The position numbers were made by a program, and so were the translations under genes. Below the pieces are notes generated by a model. That model ran no database searches and was not told where the DNA came from. It worked only from the letters and a program-made list of their open reading frames with translations. Positions 54,521 to 64,000 of a stretch of DNA of 64,000 nucleotides are shown here, one piece after another. The stretch is from Sceloporus undulatus (Eukaryota > Chordata > Lepidosauria > Squamata > Phrynosomatidae): assembly GCF_019175285.1 (NCBI RefSeq), contig NC_056524.1:173126551-173190550 (forward strand), in the 5' to 3' direction. The stretch's first letter is position 1. Each line of letters starts with the position of its first letter.

Positions 54521-56100
54521 GTAAGACCCCAGTTAAAGGTGGCTGAAAATGTTAAATGAAGTGAACAGCCTTCCCCTAACCACAGTTGTGGTGGGACTGC
54601 AACTCTCATCATCTCCAACCAAGATGGTTGGAGGTAATGGGGGTGTTGTAATGGTTTGAGTGTTGGACTAGGCTCAGCCATGGAAACCCATTGGGCGGCA
54701 CTGTTCAATTTGCACTCTCTCAGCCTCAGAGGAAGGCAGTAGCAAACCCCCTCTGAACAAATCTTGCCAAAACAGCCTCATGATAGGGTTGCCGTACTTT
54801 GGATGTGATTTCCAAGGCACACAACAAAATCCAGCTGTATTCAAAGGCTAGGGTGCATCTACACTGTAGAAACAATGCAGTTTGACACTCCCTTTAAGTG
54901 CTGTAGCGCCATCCTATGGAATCCGGGGATTTGTAGTCTTTAGTCTTCTCTGGCAAAGCATGCTGTCCCTCACTTAAACTGCAAATTTCAGGATTCTGTA
55001 GCCATGGCAGTTAAAGTAGTGTCAAACAGCATTATTTCTATAAGGTAGATGCATCCCTAGCCCTCAAAACATTGGTGGGGGCAGATGAAGGATGCCATTT
55101 TGGGAAAAGTATATATGCCTGCAGATCGGAGAGGCTTGCATAGAGTTTACTGGCAGAAGCCTAGCAATGTCTTCTCATTTTCCTTCTCTTTGCATGTCCC
55201 CCGCCATCTTTTAATTGGCATAACAGCTTTGTCAGTTTGCAGTTCTCTGCATGGCTCCCCCCCCCCCCGCCTTATGAGTAAGCTGTTAGTACATGCAAAA
55301 TTGGGTTGCTAGCTGCTTTACTGATAGCCTGAAGTGGGTTGTGGGAAGGAACAACACTGTGTGGTATTATTCAGCATTAAAAGGGCTGAATAGAACTGGA
55401 GAGGCATAAAGGGAAAAGAGGGACATAGCATTTTCTTTGTTGCCAGCATTCCTCTTCATGGGGTCTTGAGGAGGCCTATGTGAGAAGTGGTTCCCTTGGC
55501 TTTGTTGCATGCAGGTGTTTGAGGCTTAGTGATTCCAGGAGGGGGCTGTGACCAAACTAGATTGCACAGGAGTCATGGGCTGTGTTCTTTCTCTCTCCAT
55601 TTGCAGATGCCCAAGAATATCTGGATGAAGTGTCCTTGCCAGACTTTGACTTGTTAAATGATCCTGAGGATGAACTCCTGTGTGCCAATCTCATGAAGCT
55701 AATCCAAGTCAGTCTGAACAAAGCGAAGATCAACTCCAATCGGTCCTCTAGGCTACTGATGCCAAACCAGCTGGTCACCCAAGTTGGCAAGGAGCTGCTT
55801 CACTTGGCTTACAGAGAGCCCTGTGGCTTGCGCGGGGCCCTCATTGACCTGTGTGTGGAACAAGGGAAGGGGTGCCATAGTGTGGGGCAGATTGCTGTGG
55901 ATCCCAGCCTAGTGCCTACCTTCCAGTTGACTCTTGTTTTAAGGCTGGATTCCCGCCTGTGGCCGAAAATCCAGGGACTCTTTAGCTCCAGTTCTGCTTT
56001 CTCACCAGGCTTCAGCCAGTCACTGAAGCTCAGCACAGGCTTCAGAGTCATTAAAAAGAAGCTTTATAGCTCTGAACAGTTGCTGATAGAGGAGTGTTGA
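54340..56100 (+). CDS. DDIT4: DNA damage-inducible transcript 4 protein (REDD1; spliced gene)
   Basis: DDIT4/REDD1 is a short-lived stress protein that restrains mTORC1 through the TSC1-TSC2 complex during hypoxia, energy stress and DNA damage. The CDS joins 54340-54520 and 55607-56100: 675 bases, 224 codons plus stop (human 232). The N-terminus [20 protein letters not shown] to about residue 43 is variable and probably disordered. [12 protein letters not shown] (44-55) is conserved. The folded REDD domain spans about 65-224 with [76 protein letters not shown] and [19 protein letters not shown]. The basic KKK patch is at 210-212. The start is chosen because MP-x-x-WD-x-FSSS aligns with the human N-terminus. 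The intron splits codon 61. The gene stands alone with its own TATA/CpG promoter. Very confident. Confidence 0.98.
54643..54829 (+). mobile_element. tRNA-derived SINE in DDIT4 intron 2
   Basis: AATGGTTTGAGTGTTGGACT head with box-B region deleted, CAGCCTCAGAGGAAGGCAGT middle, TTTCCAAGGCACACAACAAA tail. Internally shortened. Confidence 0.85.
54848..55060. mobile_element. Palindromic MITE family P in DDIT4 intron 2
   Basis: TAGGGTGCATCTACACTGTA left, TAAGGTAGATGCATCCCTA right. Confidence 0.85.
55607..56100 (+). CDS. DDIT4: DDIT4 exon 3 coding part (residues 61-224 and stop)
   Basis: Begins with the last two bases of Asp61 and encodes almost the whole conserved domain; TGA is at 56098-56100. 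Confidence 0.97.
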
Positions 56101-57095
56101 GATTGTTACCCTCTATTTTCTTCCTGGTGGATTAACTGAGCATTTCCTCTAAAAGGTGGTGGTGACCAGCACCAGGCAAAGCTGGGGGAGGCCTATTTAA
56201 CTCTAAAAGGGCTGTGGAACATAAGCTGATTTCAAGTGGCTACACTCTGGAGCCACTGTAGGTTAGATTAGATGGAAGTTTGATTTGCAGAGATAGTGGG
56301 CAGAGGTAGTCCAAAGAGGAGGCAGGAGATGAGGGTTGAACAAAAATAGCAGTCTGCTTGGTAGTTAGTTCTGACAGAAACAAGCTCCACTTTTGAGTAG
56401 GCCTGGCTGCAGTGGGCTAGCTTTAATAAAAGATCCTCATCTGACTGGGGCAACTTTCTCTTTACTTGATTTAGCAGTATTTTTTTCCTTATTTCTCCTG
56501 ACAGTTGATGAAATAGCAGCAGGGCTGCCACTAAGGGTAGATGAAGGTTTTCCTCTCTTTTTTTTTTTGTTCGTTCTTGTTCAGATTTTTTTAAAGGAAA
56601 AAAAAGTAGATAGTAATCAATGGATGTCTGGTGAAAGGTGAGGTGTGTGAACCGTGGTTTGTAAGTGTTAAGGTCTAAAGGGACCAAGAATGTGTAACCT
56701 TGTTGTGAAGATGGATATGAAGAAGCTCCACTACTGACACTTAGGGCAGCTAAATAAGGACTTCTGGCTGAAAAGGGGGGAAGGGGGGTTTAATCCACCA
56801 AGCACTGCTGTGCAACTCCGTTTGTTTGAATGAAACCAGTGTGGGAGGCACAGGGCACTAGGTGGATTGTGCCCTGTGGGAATCCTGGTGTTGTATGTCT
56901 AAAAGAGGGCTGTGAGGGGATGCTGGGGGGAGGGTGGGGGGCAGGGACCCTCACGGTTGGTCTGTGTAGTGCTTCCATTGATTACCATTCACATGGAATA
57001 CACTTGATGTTCAAGTTTTTGAAGACTTCCTATGCAAATTGGGTTTTTTTACTTTTCTAATAAAAATGTTTCTAATAAACATACCTTTTCCTCTC
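56101..57095 (+). other. DDIT4: DDIT4 3'UTR and poly(A) signals
   Basis: About 1 kb. Two AATAAA signals lie close together at 57059-57064 and 57074-57079, followed by a T-rich region. A further AATAAA at 56425-56430 could give a shorter form. Confidence 0.8.
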
Positions 57096-59140
57096 TTTTC
57101 TTTATTCTCATTGACATCCAAGGTAAAGGTGGGAATGATTGCCGCAAACATCCTACTCCTGTGCCACCAACACATGTTCAGGGCTGCGAGCAGCCAAATA
57201 GGTTGAATTGTTACCACTACCCTAGAAAATACACTTCAAAAGAGGGCGCATCCACCCTCCTCATCTCATATCTACTTCACTGAGAAAAGGCCATGCCATA
57301 TGGAACTAGCTTCCAGCCAATCTTACTTTGGAGTTCATGTGTTCTGTTGTCAAATGATATCTGGAAATAAGTACATTGCTTTCTCAGTCTGGTTAATACA
57401 CTCTCACCATGCAAGCTGGAGCTGCATAACACTTCTAAAACCTCCAACAAAAATCTGGGTGAATGTCATACCTTTTCTTTTGCATATTGTCCAGCTCTTT
57501 GATCTAAAAGCAGAGACTAGTGAACAAGTCCAAAAGGAATAACACAGAATTGTTGGCCACACTCAATATGGGTTTGGCCAAGGATGGTATTGTGGCCCAA
57601 ACCTCTATTGTCTCTCCTGCCACCTTGGCTCCTAAATCTAGGCTATCAGTTTATCTAGCAGACAAAAAGACCTGTATAGGTGCCAATTATATTGAAGAAA
57701 ACTATAGGCATCTAGGCATATGAAGTATGGACCTATTGAGGCATTTGGGTGATCAGCGTTTCCCCATTTCTGACTTTCTGTCCCATTAAATCCAAAATCA
57801 CCATGTGATAGGCCCTAGCATTGGACATCTGCCGCTTGTAGTCTTCCTTCTTAACCATTCCTTTTGGGGAAGGGTGAACACACTAATGGGGAGAATGTGG
57901 TTGCTATTCCTGAATGAACAGTGGAATTTTGAGTGTGCAATAGTATAAAAATGGCACTGGTGCTGCTAGCATATGTTCGAAAGATAATTAAAACACATAA
58001 ACAGAAGAAATGGTTTCCTTAACTGCCAGAGTCTTGCCAATGGAAAAGGACAACAAAGAGGGGCCCACCTGGCCATTTTCAGCAGGGGAAAGCATGGGAC
58101 TGACTACCGAGGAAACCCTCTCTGAAAATGTAACTTAAATCCTAAGTATTTTAAGTTGTAAGCCCATATGTGAAGGGAAGACTACTGAGATCATTGGCTC
58201 TATATCCAGACTGTATTTGTTCTTAGGACAATAATACTAAGGGAAAGGTGGGAATCATGAGGTCATCTAGATATTGGAGTACCCACTGGCTAGGGCTGAT
58301 GGGATGTGCAGTCCAACAACTTCTGGAAGGCCAGAGTAATTGTGCCCCCTTCCCTGTAAAGCTCCCAGGAGCCCTAGCCCTCAGATCCCAATGGCAAGGG
58401 ATACTTGGAGTTGAGATCCTGATGTATCGAAAGGATCACATATTCCCCACCCACACTCCACACTAAACGCAAGAAATTCCAGTATGCTCTTGCAAATTAA
58501 TTTTGTTGCAAGAAAAACTACCTGCGGCATAAGCTTGTGCCTGGAGTTCGTCTTGTCAAATATAGAAACTGTAACCTGAGAAGGGCAATACATACACACA
58601 CGCTGGTGTTGCAACTAAGGCTAGCGAGTTCCAGAATGTACGCGTAGCAAGGAGAAAGTAGTAGCACAATCCATCCAGCATTTAAGGGTAATCCATTTCT
58701 GGGGTTACACAGGCTTCATTGAGCAATGCTATACTTTTGCTTTGTCACGTTTAATGTTACACCCCTGCTGCATTAGTAGCAGAGCTTGGAAAGTTATTTT
58801 TAAAAAGGTTATTTGTTTTAGTGACTTCTTACAGTGTTTGAAAAGTAACTCACTTGACAAAGTTGGAAAACTAACTTGCTATGGAAAACAGAGCCATACT
58901 GAACCAGATCAAAAGCCTGTCTATACAAACACTGTTCACACAGTTGCTGGCCAGTTGCTGATGGGAAGCCTGCAGCAGGACACTTTCGCCCTCCTGGTTT
59001 AAACATCTGATGGTTTGGAACCAGAATACAAGACAAAAGCTTTCACCCATAAGCACCACCCCAAGCCCTTATGGAACATGCTTCCCAGACAAATTCTCCT
59101 GTGCCCATTTTCCTATTTGGCATTAGGTGAATTAGCCACC
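57096..59140. other. Unrecognised downstream flank
   Basis: Frames at 57300-57542 and 57520-57723 are open but show no known domain. A small MITE fragment (GTGCAGTCCAACAACTTCTG) is near 58308. No gene called. Confidence 0.45.
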
Positions 59141-59366
59141 AGGGTCCAAAACACACTGCAGAAATAATCCAATTTGAGACCGCTTCAACTGCCTTGGCTC
59201 AGTGCTAGGAAATTCTGGGAGCTGTAGTTTTGTGAGACATTTAGCCTTCTTTGTCAGAGAGCTCTGGTACCACAATAAACTACAGTTCCCAGGATTCCCT
59301 AGCACTGAGCCAAGGCAGTTAAAGCAGTCTCAAACTGGATCATTTCTGCAGTGTGTTTTGGAACCT
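59141..59366. mobile_element. Palindromic MITE family P (CCAAAACACAC-end variant)
   Basis: AGGGTCCAAAACACACTGCA and CTGCAGTGTGTTTTGGAACC ends; inner arms TGGCTCAGTGCTAGG and CCTAGCACTGAGCCA. Best preserved partner of 2674-2896. Confidence 0.88.
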
Positions 59367-60956
59367 GGCCTATAAAACAGTTTATGTTTTATGATCTGGG
59401 CCCTCTCTGTGTATAATCTGTATTTTAACTGTGTTTTAGTTTGAATAGTTTATGTTGTTTTATATTGTATTTGTGTGTTATGATTGTTTTGCCAGCGGCC
59501 CACAGAACCCGATCAAATGTCTGTATCGATATAGTAATAACTAACCAGCCCATTAACTAGGAAACTGGGAATTGTAAAACACACAAGTAAATAGTGCAAA
59601 TAGTTGGGAAAATGTCAGACACAACCACAGAAGCCAGGGAAACGCCACCACAGCCTTGCATTCAGGGAGTGTGTGCATGGGCACATGCCAGCATAGTCTT
59701 CCACAACAGAATTCACACCAACAACAGGGATCCAGTTTCAGTATACAAACGAAATCACCAAATGTATGGCAACTGTAGTCTAACAACATCTGGTGGGCCA
59801 CATGTTTCCTATTTCTGATGTGAAATGAAGCATCAGTGTCCCCACAACAATGACTAGCATAAAACCAATCAGGGGGCTGGGGAACCTGAGTTCTTCCATG
59901 TGCTGCTTGCACTAGAGTTTCCACCATCTCTCACTACTGGCAAGGCTGGTTGGGGCTGATGGGAAATACAATCCAACATCATCTGGAAGGCCTCGCATTC
60001 CCCAGTTCTGCACTTTTTGATCAGAGACATGAAGCCCATTGCGATGATGGTGAAAACTCTGTCAATGTTTGGGGATTTTGTAAAATAATGTTCTGAATGT
60101 TCTGTATAAAATTATATTTTACACACAGAGACATAGTCACACACAAACTATGCAGTGTTACAGCGGTACAGTCAACAAGTGGCATAAAGCTTCTAAGAAA
60201 GTTTGTGGAAATACCCAACAAATCTCATGAGTCATACAGAGTGCATTCAGTTTTACAGTGCTGACTATGGCTGTTTGACTTCAGCTTGATGTCAGCAAGT
60301 TGCAGGATGGGCAGCAGGTTTCAGTTTCTAGTGAGTGATGCAGAAACAGCATCTGGAGACTGTTGGAGCTGCATATTTAGCCAGGAGAAATATATTCCCA
60401 TAATGATTAAATATATTGGAAGGAGGCCTGATCGTGCTCTCTTTTGATCAAATGTATTTATGGAAAGGCAGAAAGTATAACGATATAATTACAAAGGTCA
60501 CCTTGCTCTTTGTGAATCAGGAGTGGACAACTTCAGTGGCACTAGGGAATGTTTTGTTGTTTGTTTTTTTGGCCCCTAGGTTCCATACAAGTTGCCCAAA
60601 AAACAACAGCCTCCCAAACCAGGTATGTCTGGAAGACCATTTCTGATTTTGAAAAACTGGTGGCAGAAATCCTATATTGTCAGATGTCATTCTGGCTGTG
60701 TCTGACAATGCCAGCCTTCCCCAAAGTTACATTTTCAGCGTGCAGCACCCCAAACAAAGGTCTTCTAAGGTGCTGCAGATCAAGACGCTGCTGGCAAATG
60801 ATGTCTGCGGTACTCCTGTACTTGTAGGTCACCCTGAGAGCAGACATTTGGAGAGCTTCTACCACAACTGCGTCTCTCAGTGAGCCCCACAACTGGGAGA
60901 GCACTCCAGACATCATTTCCAAGTATCCTGATCTGCAGTGCTTTGGAAAGTGTTTG
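59367..60956. other. Mostly unrecognised
   Basis: Small MITE fragments near 59765-59800 and 59930-59998. No gene or structured RNA seen. Confidence 0.45.
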
Positions 60957-61157
60957 GTTAGGGCACTCCCAGGCTCAAAAAGATGGGTTTGGAGGGTATA
61001 TTTGGCTATTCTCAATAGTCAACGTGAATCTCAAAAGTTACAAAATTGTTTGGATCTTTAGTTGGGGCACTCCGAGGCTCAAAAAGATAAGTTTGGAGGG
61101 TATATTTGCCTATTCTCAACAGTCAACGTGAATCCCAAAAGTTACAAAATTGTTTGG
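60957..61157. repeat. Tandem duplication, 104-bp unit, two copies
   Basis: GGGCACTCC at 60961 and 61065 starts units sharing GAGGGTATATTTG and CTATTCTCAA, AGTCAACGTGAATC and AAAAGTTACAAAATTGTTTG; about 93% identical. Confidence 0.93.
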
Positions 61158-61465
61158 CTCATTCTGTTCATAACTACTGAATAGGATCTCATAACTAGTG
61201 AAACGGTGCAAAAGGGCCCTGTAGTCTATTGAAATTGTAAATCTCTACTTTTGGAGCCTTAAAGGAAAGGACAGTTGCTGGTATTGAGCCAAGAAAAATG
61301 CAGTCCAGGATGGTGGTGGTGCTGTTGGGAGCTGCCAAAACAGCCTTGAGGGTCACACATGCAGCTCCAGATCCTTCCTTTGCCAACTCCTGTTGGAAAA
61401 ATAGACAGACTGCTTTCTGAAGAACATAGGGCACAGCAGTAACTTAGAGACCACTCAATGTCACT

Positions 61466-61700
61466 TGTTGTTGTTGTTGTTCTGTGCCTTCAAGTCATTT
61501 ATGACTTAAGATGAGGCAAACCTATCATGGGGTTTTCTTGGAAAGTTTCTTTAGAGGGGGTTTGCAATTGCCATTGCCACCCTCTGAGGCTGAGAGAGTG
61601 TGACTTGCCCAAAGTCAGCCAGTGGGCTTACATGGCTGAGCCAGATTTGAATCGGGGTCTCTAGAGTCATAGTCCAACTTTCAAACCACTACACTATGAT
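61466..61700 (-). mobile_element. tRNA-derived SINE, ACA tail
   Basis: (TTG)n with TTCTGTGCCTTCAAGTCATT, GAGAGTGTGACTTGCCCAAA, and head TCATAGTCCAACTTTCAAAC. Confidence 0.9.
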
Positions 61701-61772
61701 GTCCTCATGTCACTCAAAGACGACTTATTCCACCTAAATATAGATAAAATAACATGATCCTGAATTATGTTT

Positions 61773-61870
61773 CAAGACCTTATTTATTTATTTATTTATT
61801 TACACAAATTTCTCCCAAATGGGACTTAAAGTGGCTCATGGCATTAATTAAAACAAGGCAGATGAATTAA
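61773..61870 (-). repeat. (ATTT)n with LINE-tail-like repeat
   Basis: About six ATTT units, then AAATTTCTCCCAAATGGGAC and AAGTGGCTCATGGCATTAAT. Confidence 0.5.
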
Positions 61871-62210
61871 ATATTAGCACTAAACAAGGTTTTAAACAAA
61901 CAACCGAATAAACTACTCTGTAAGCACATAAATACTTTAAAACAGTATAAAACACTGAAAACTATGGCAAGTGCAATTAAATAACACCACACTTGCACCT
62001 TCTTAAAAGCCTTTCTGTATAGTCACTCAGTGATCAAATGTTTGGTCAAATGAAAAATCTCCAGCACAGGCATGTCCCACGTCATTTACCAAAATGCCAC
62101 TGCAATTGGATCAACCTGAATTAGGAACGTCTTGTGCCATAAAAATTATGCTGACTCTCCAGAGAAAGTACTTGTGAACTTGGCAGGTCAGGCTTGTAAA
62201 AAAACTTTTA

Positions 62211-62278
62211 AAGACTGTTGGATCATGTGATGGATCAGCCCATCCACTTAAGACTGTTGGATCATGTAATGGATCAGC
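62211..62278. repeat. Tandem duplication, 39-bp unit, two copies
   Basis: AAGACTGTTGGATCATGT then ATGGATCAGCC occurs at 62211 and again at 62250; one substitution between copies in the shared part. Confidence 0.92.
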
Positions 62279-62460
62279 CAAAAGGTAGACTGAATGCCAG
62301 TGCTGTTTACCTGCTATCTTGGGCAGCCATCTTTTTAAAGAAAAGTCAGGTGTTGAGTTAACTGTGCCAAGCCAGGCTGACTGACTCAAAGACTGACTTT
62401 CCTTCTGCTTCCATGGTGCTTCAGTGTCATCACTGTCAGAATCCAGCAGAGGATCTTGCG

Positions 62461-62461
62461 T

Positions 62462-62516
<55 letters not shown>

Positions 62517-62520
62517 CCAC
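62461..62520. repeat. (ATC)n microsatellite
   Basis: About 18 near-pure ATC units. The poly-Ser frame across it is an artefact. Confidence 0.95.
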
Positions 62521-62572
62521 TACCTTACATGAGGAATATCTCATCCTCCCAGGGCAGAAACTGTGATGTAGT

Positions 62573-62797
62573 CAGAGTGATCAAATGTCATAACTGCAAA
62601 GTAGGACAAAACACCGTAAAATGTAGTACATTCAAGAAAAACATAGGATGTTACAAGTTAAAAGCTAAAAGCTCTAATACAAATATACATCCATGCTTTA
62701 TAGTCATGCTCAAAATGGAGGACTTTTTGGAATTCCTCCTGGACAAAACGTTGGCATTTAGGACATGTCCTGGAAAAGGAGGACGTCTGTTTACCCT
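62573..62797. mobile_element. hAT-like MITE of the GTGACCAGA family
   Basis: CAGAGTGATCAAATGTC start, GGACGTCTGTTTACCCT end; interior ATGCTCAAAATGGAGGACTT and TCCTGGAAAAGGAGGAC. Confidence 0.72.
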
Positions 62798-63732
62798 AGA
62801 TGTAGTAGTGTTTAAAAATGGTAAAATGTGACTTCTTCCCTTGGTTGCTAGTGAGCCATCAACTGCAATCTGATCTAAGTATCTTCAGCGAAGGCCATCC
62901 TCACCATCCTCCCTGCGATAAATGGCCAATGCAGATTTCCTCCACTTTTGCAATTAATTCAGTACATTAAATGCTTATTTTATGTCTCATTCTTGCTTCT
63001 CCTGTTCTGCCTCCACCCCTACCCCAATTTTAAGTGGACATTTAAATCTTTCCAAACATTCTTAAAGAATGGCATGACTGTTAATTTAAATACAGATTCG
63101 CAGATTTATTTGTGAAAGATAATAAAAATAAGAGGAGCATTTGTTTCAGAATAGGCAGCCCCCAGAGACTGCTTCAGGGATAGTGAGAATGACATTGACA
63201 TCGGAAACATACCAGCTTATGCTGCAGATAAAAAACCCATAAACTGGTTTCTCCTAAGCTTCATTCTCGGCAAAGAATCCTACATCTGTACACAATACGA
63301 TGAGTCTCCTCCAGCAGCCGCCCAGCCATTCAGACAATGTCTGTCTGTGCAGATCCTTGAAGAAATCTCTGGAATGAGATCATGGGAGCATCACAAGTAT
63401 CTGTTAGAAAGTGCTTCTGATGATATCATGAGGTGCAAAATAATCCCTCTTCCAGGAGTAGCAAGTCACAAGTAACACAGTTAGCTGTCATTAGGTGTTT
63501 TTGGAGGGTGGGTGGGTAACAGAGATCTAAGAATCTTACATTTCAGAAGTGACATAATGAATGGGAATGACTCCACCCTGTCTTTCTCTCTCTTGATGTA
63601 ATGTGTAACAATTTATTTCCTTTTTTAGGGCTTTTAAAATGCACTTTGAGTATATATATTTTTTCAAATTTCATGCTATTCTCCATAGGAATAAAAATAA
63701 GGAAAGAACAGTAGTAATAATAGCAGTAGTAG
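62798..63732. other. Nothing recognised
   Basis: No gene or repeat identified. Confidence 0.45.
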
Positions 63733-64000
63733 TAATGATATGTCTTCAAGTCATCTCTGATGTAGGGCTTTCTTAGCAAGATTTATTATTCAGAAGAGGT
63801 TTATCATCACCTTCTTCCATGGGTTAGAGTGTGTGACTTGCCCAAGGTCACTAAGTGCAGTCCTTCTCAGGCCATCTGATATTGGGAACCAGTCATTCAT
63901 TCATTCAGTATGCCGTCTTTCTCCTAAAATGGAACCAAGGTGGTTCACAAAAGATACTTCCAGGGATTTAAATCCTTGTCTCTCAAAGTCATAGTCCAAC
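63733..64000 (-). mobile_element. tRNA-derived SINE, interrupted, cut by window edge
   Basis: TGTCTTCAAGTCATCTCTGA and GTGACTTGCCCAAGGTCACT (to about 63864), an unrelated LINE-tail-like insert (about 63866-63959, with CATTCATTCATTCAG and AAGGTGGTTCACAAAAGA), then AGTCATAGTCCAAC at the edge. Confidence 0.78.

Larger units (their letters stand above)
54521..55606 (+). other. DDIT4: DDIT4 intron 2
   Basis: 1086 bases, phase 1, GT-AG, ending CTCTCCATTTGCAG. Holds a SINE and a family P MITE, plus a C run at about 55257-55267. Confidence 0.9.

Noticed and set aside
62424-62831. Poly-serine ORF
   Set aside because: Reads through an (ATC)n microsatellite and a MITE.

Overview
The window is vertebrate nuclear DNA, almost certainly from a squamate reptile (lizard or snake). 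It holds two orthologues of human 10q22.1 genes in the same order and orientation, ANAPC16 then DDIT4. The repeats point to Squamata: a Sauria SINE, BovB (RTE) LINE fragments, about twenty tRNA-derived SINEs ending in an (ACA)n tail, two 5S-rRNA-derived SINEs and many small non-autonomous DNA transposons. I saw no endogenous retrovirus, LTR element or Polinton, and no prokaryotic-style operon, CRISPR array or toxin locus.

Layout. Positions 1-3452 hold a decayed BovB LINE, a SINE and a palindromic repeat; they lie upstream of, or in the first intron of, ANAPC16. ANAPC16 runs on the + strand with coding exons at 3469-3610, 14310-14384 and 15458-15573 (110 codons plus stop) and a 3'UTR to about 16.2 kb. 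Its first non-coding exon and promoter are probably left of the window. Its 10.7-kb intron carries several DNA-transposon relics, including a GC-rich chain of hairpins at about 9.0-9.36 kb nested in another element.

From 16.2 to 53.0 kb is a gene-free interval packed with repeats: a near-perfect 165-bp palindrome (16.66 kb), a Sauria SINE (18.5 kb), a 62-bp minisatellite (27.7 kb), paired MITEs, a nested CR1 LINE (47.2 kb) and a local duplication (43.5 and 45.9 kb) with an unusually well preserved core.

DDIT4 (REDD1) occupies 53.38-57.1 kb on the + strand. It has a CpG-rich TATA promoter, a non-coding first exon, coding exons at 54340-54520 and 55607-56100 (224 codons plus stop) and two close poly(A) signals. 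Its first intron is mostly copies of one palindromic repeat. The right flank (57.1-64.0 kb) holds only repeats and unrecognised sequence.

The two genes are neighbours but not functionally linked: ANAPC16 is a small subunit of the anaphase-promoting complex, and DDIT4 is a stress-induced inhibitor of mTORC1. I found no convincing new biological system. The most interesting signals are structural: the hairpin chain, three SINE types sharing a BovB-like 3' tail, the palindrome behind ANAPC16, and the high-identity island in a diverged duplication.
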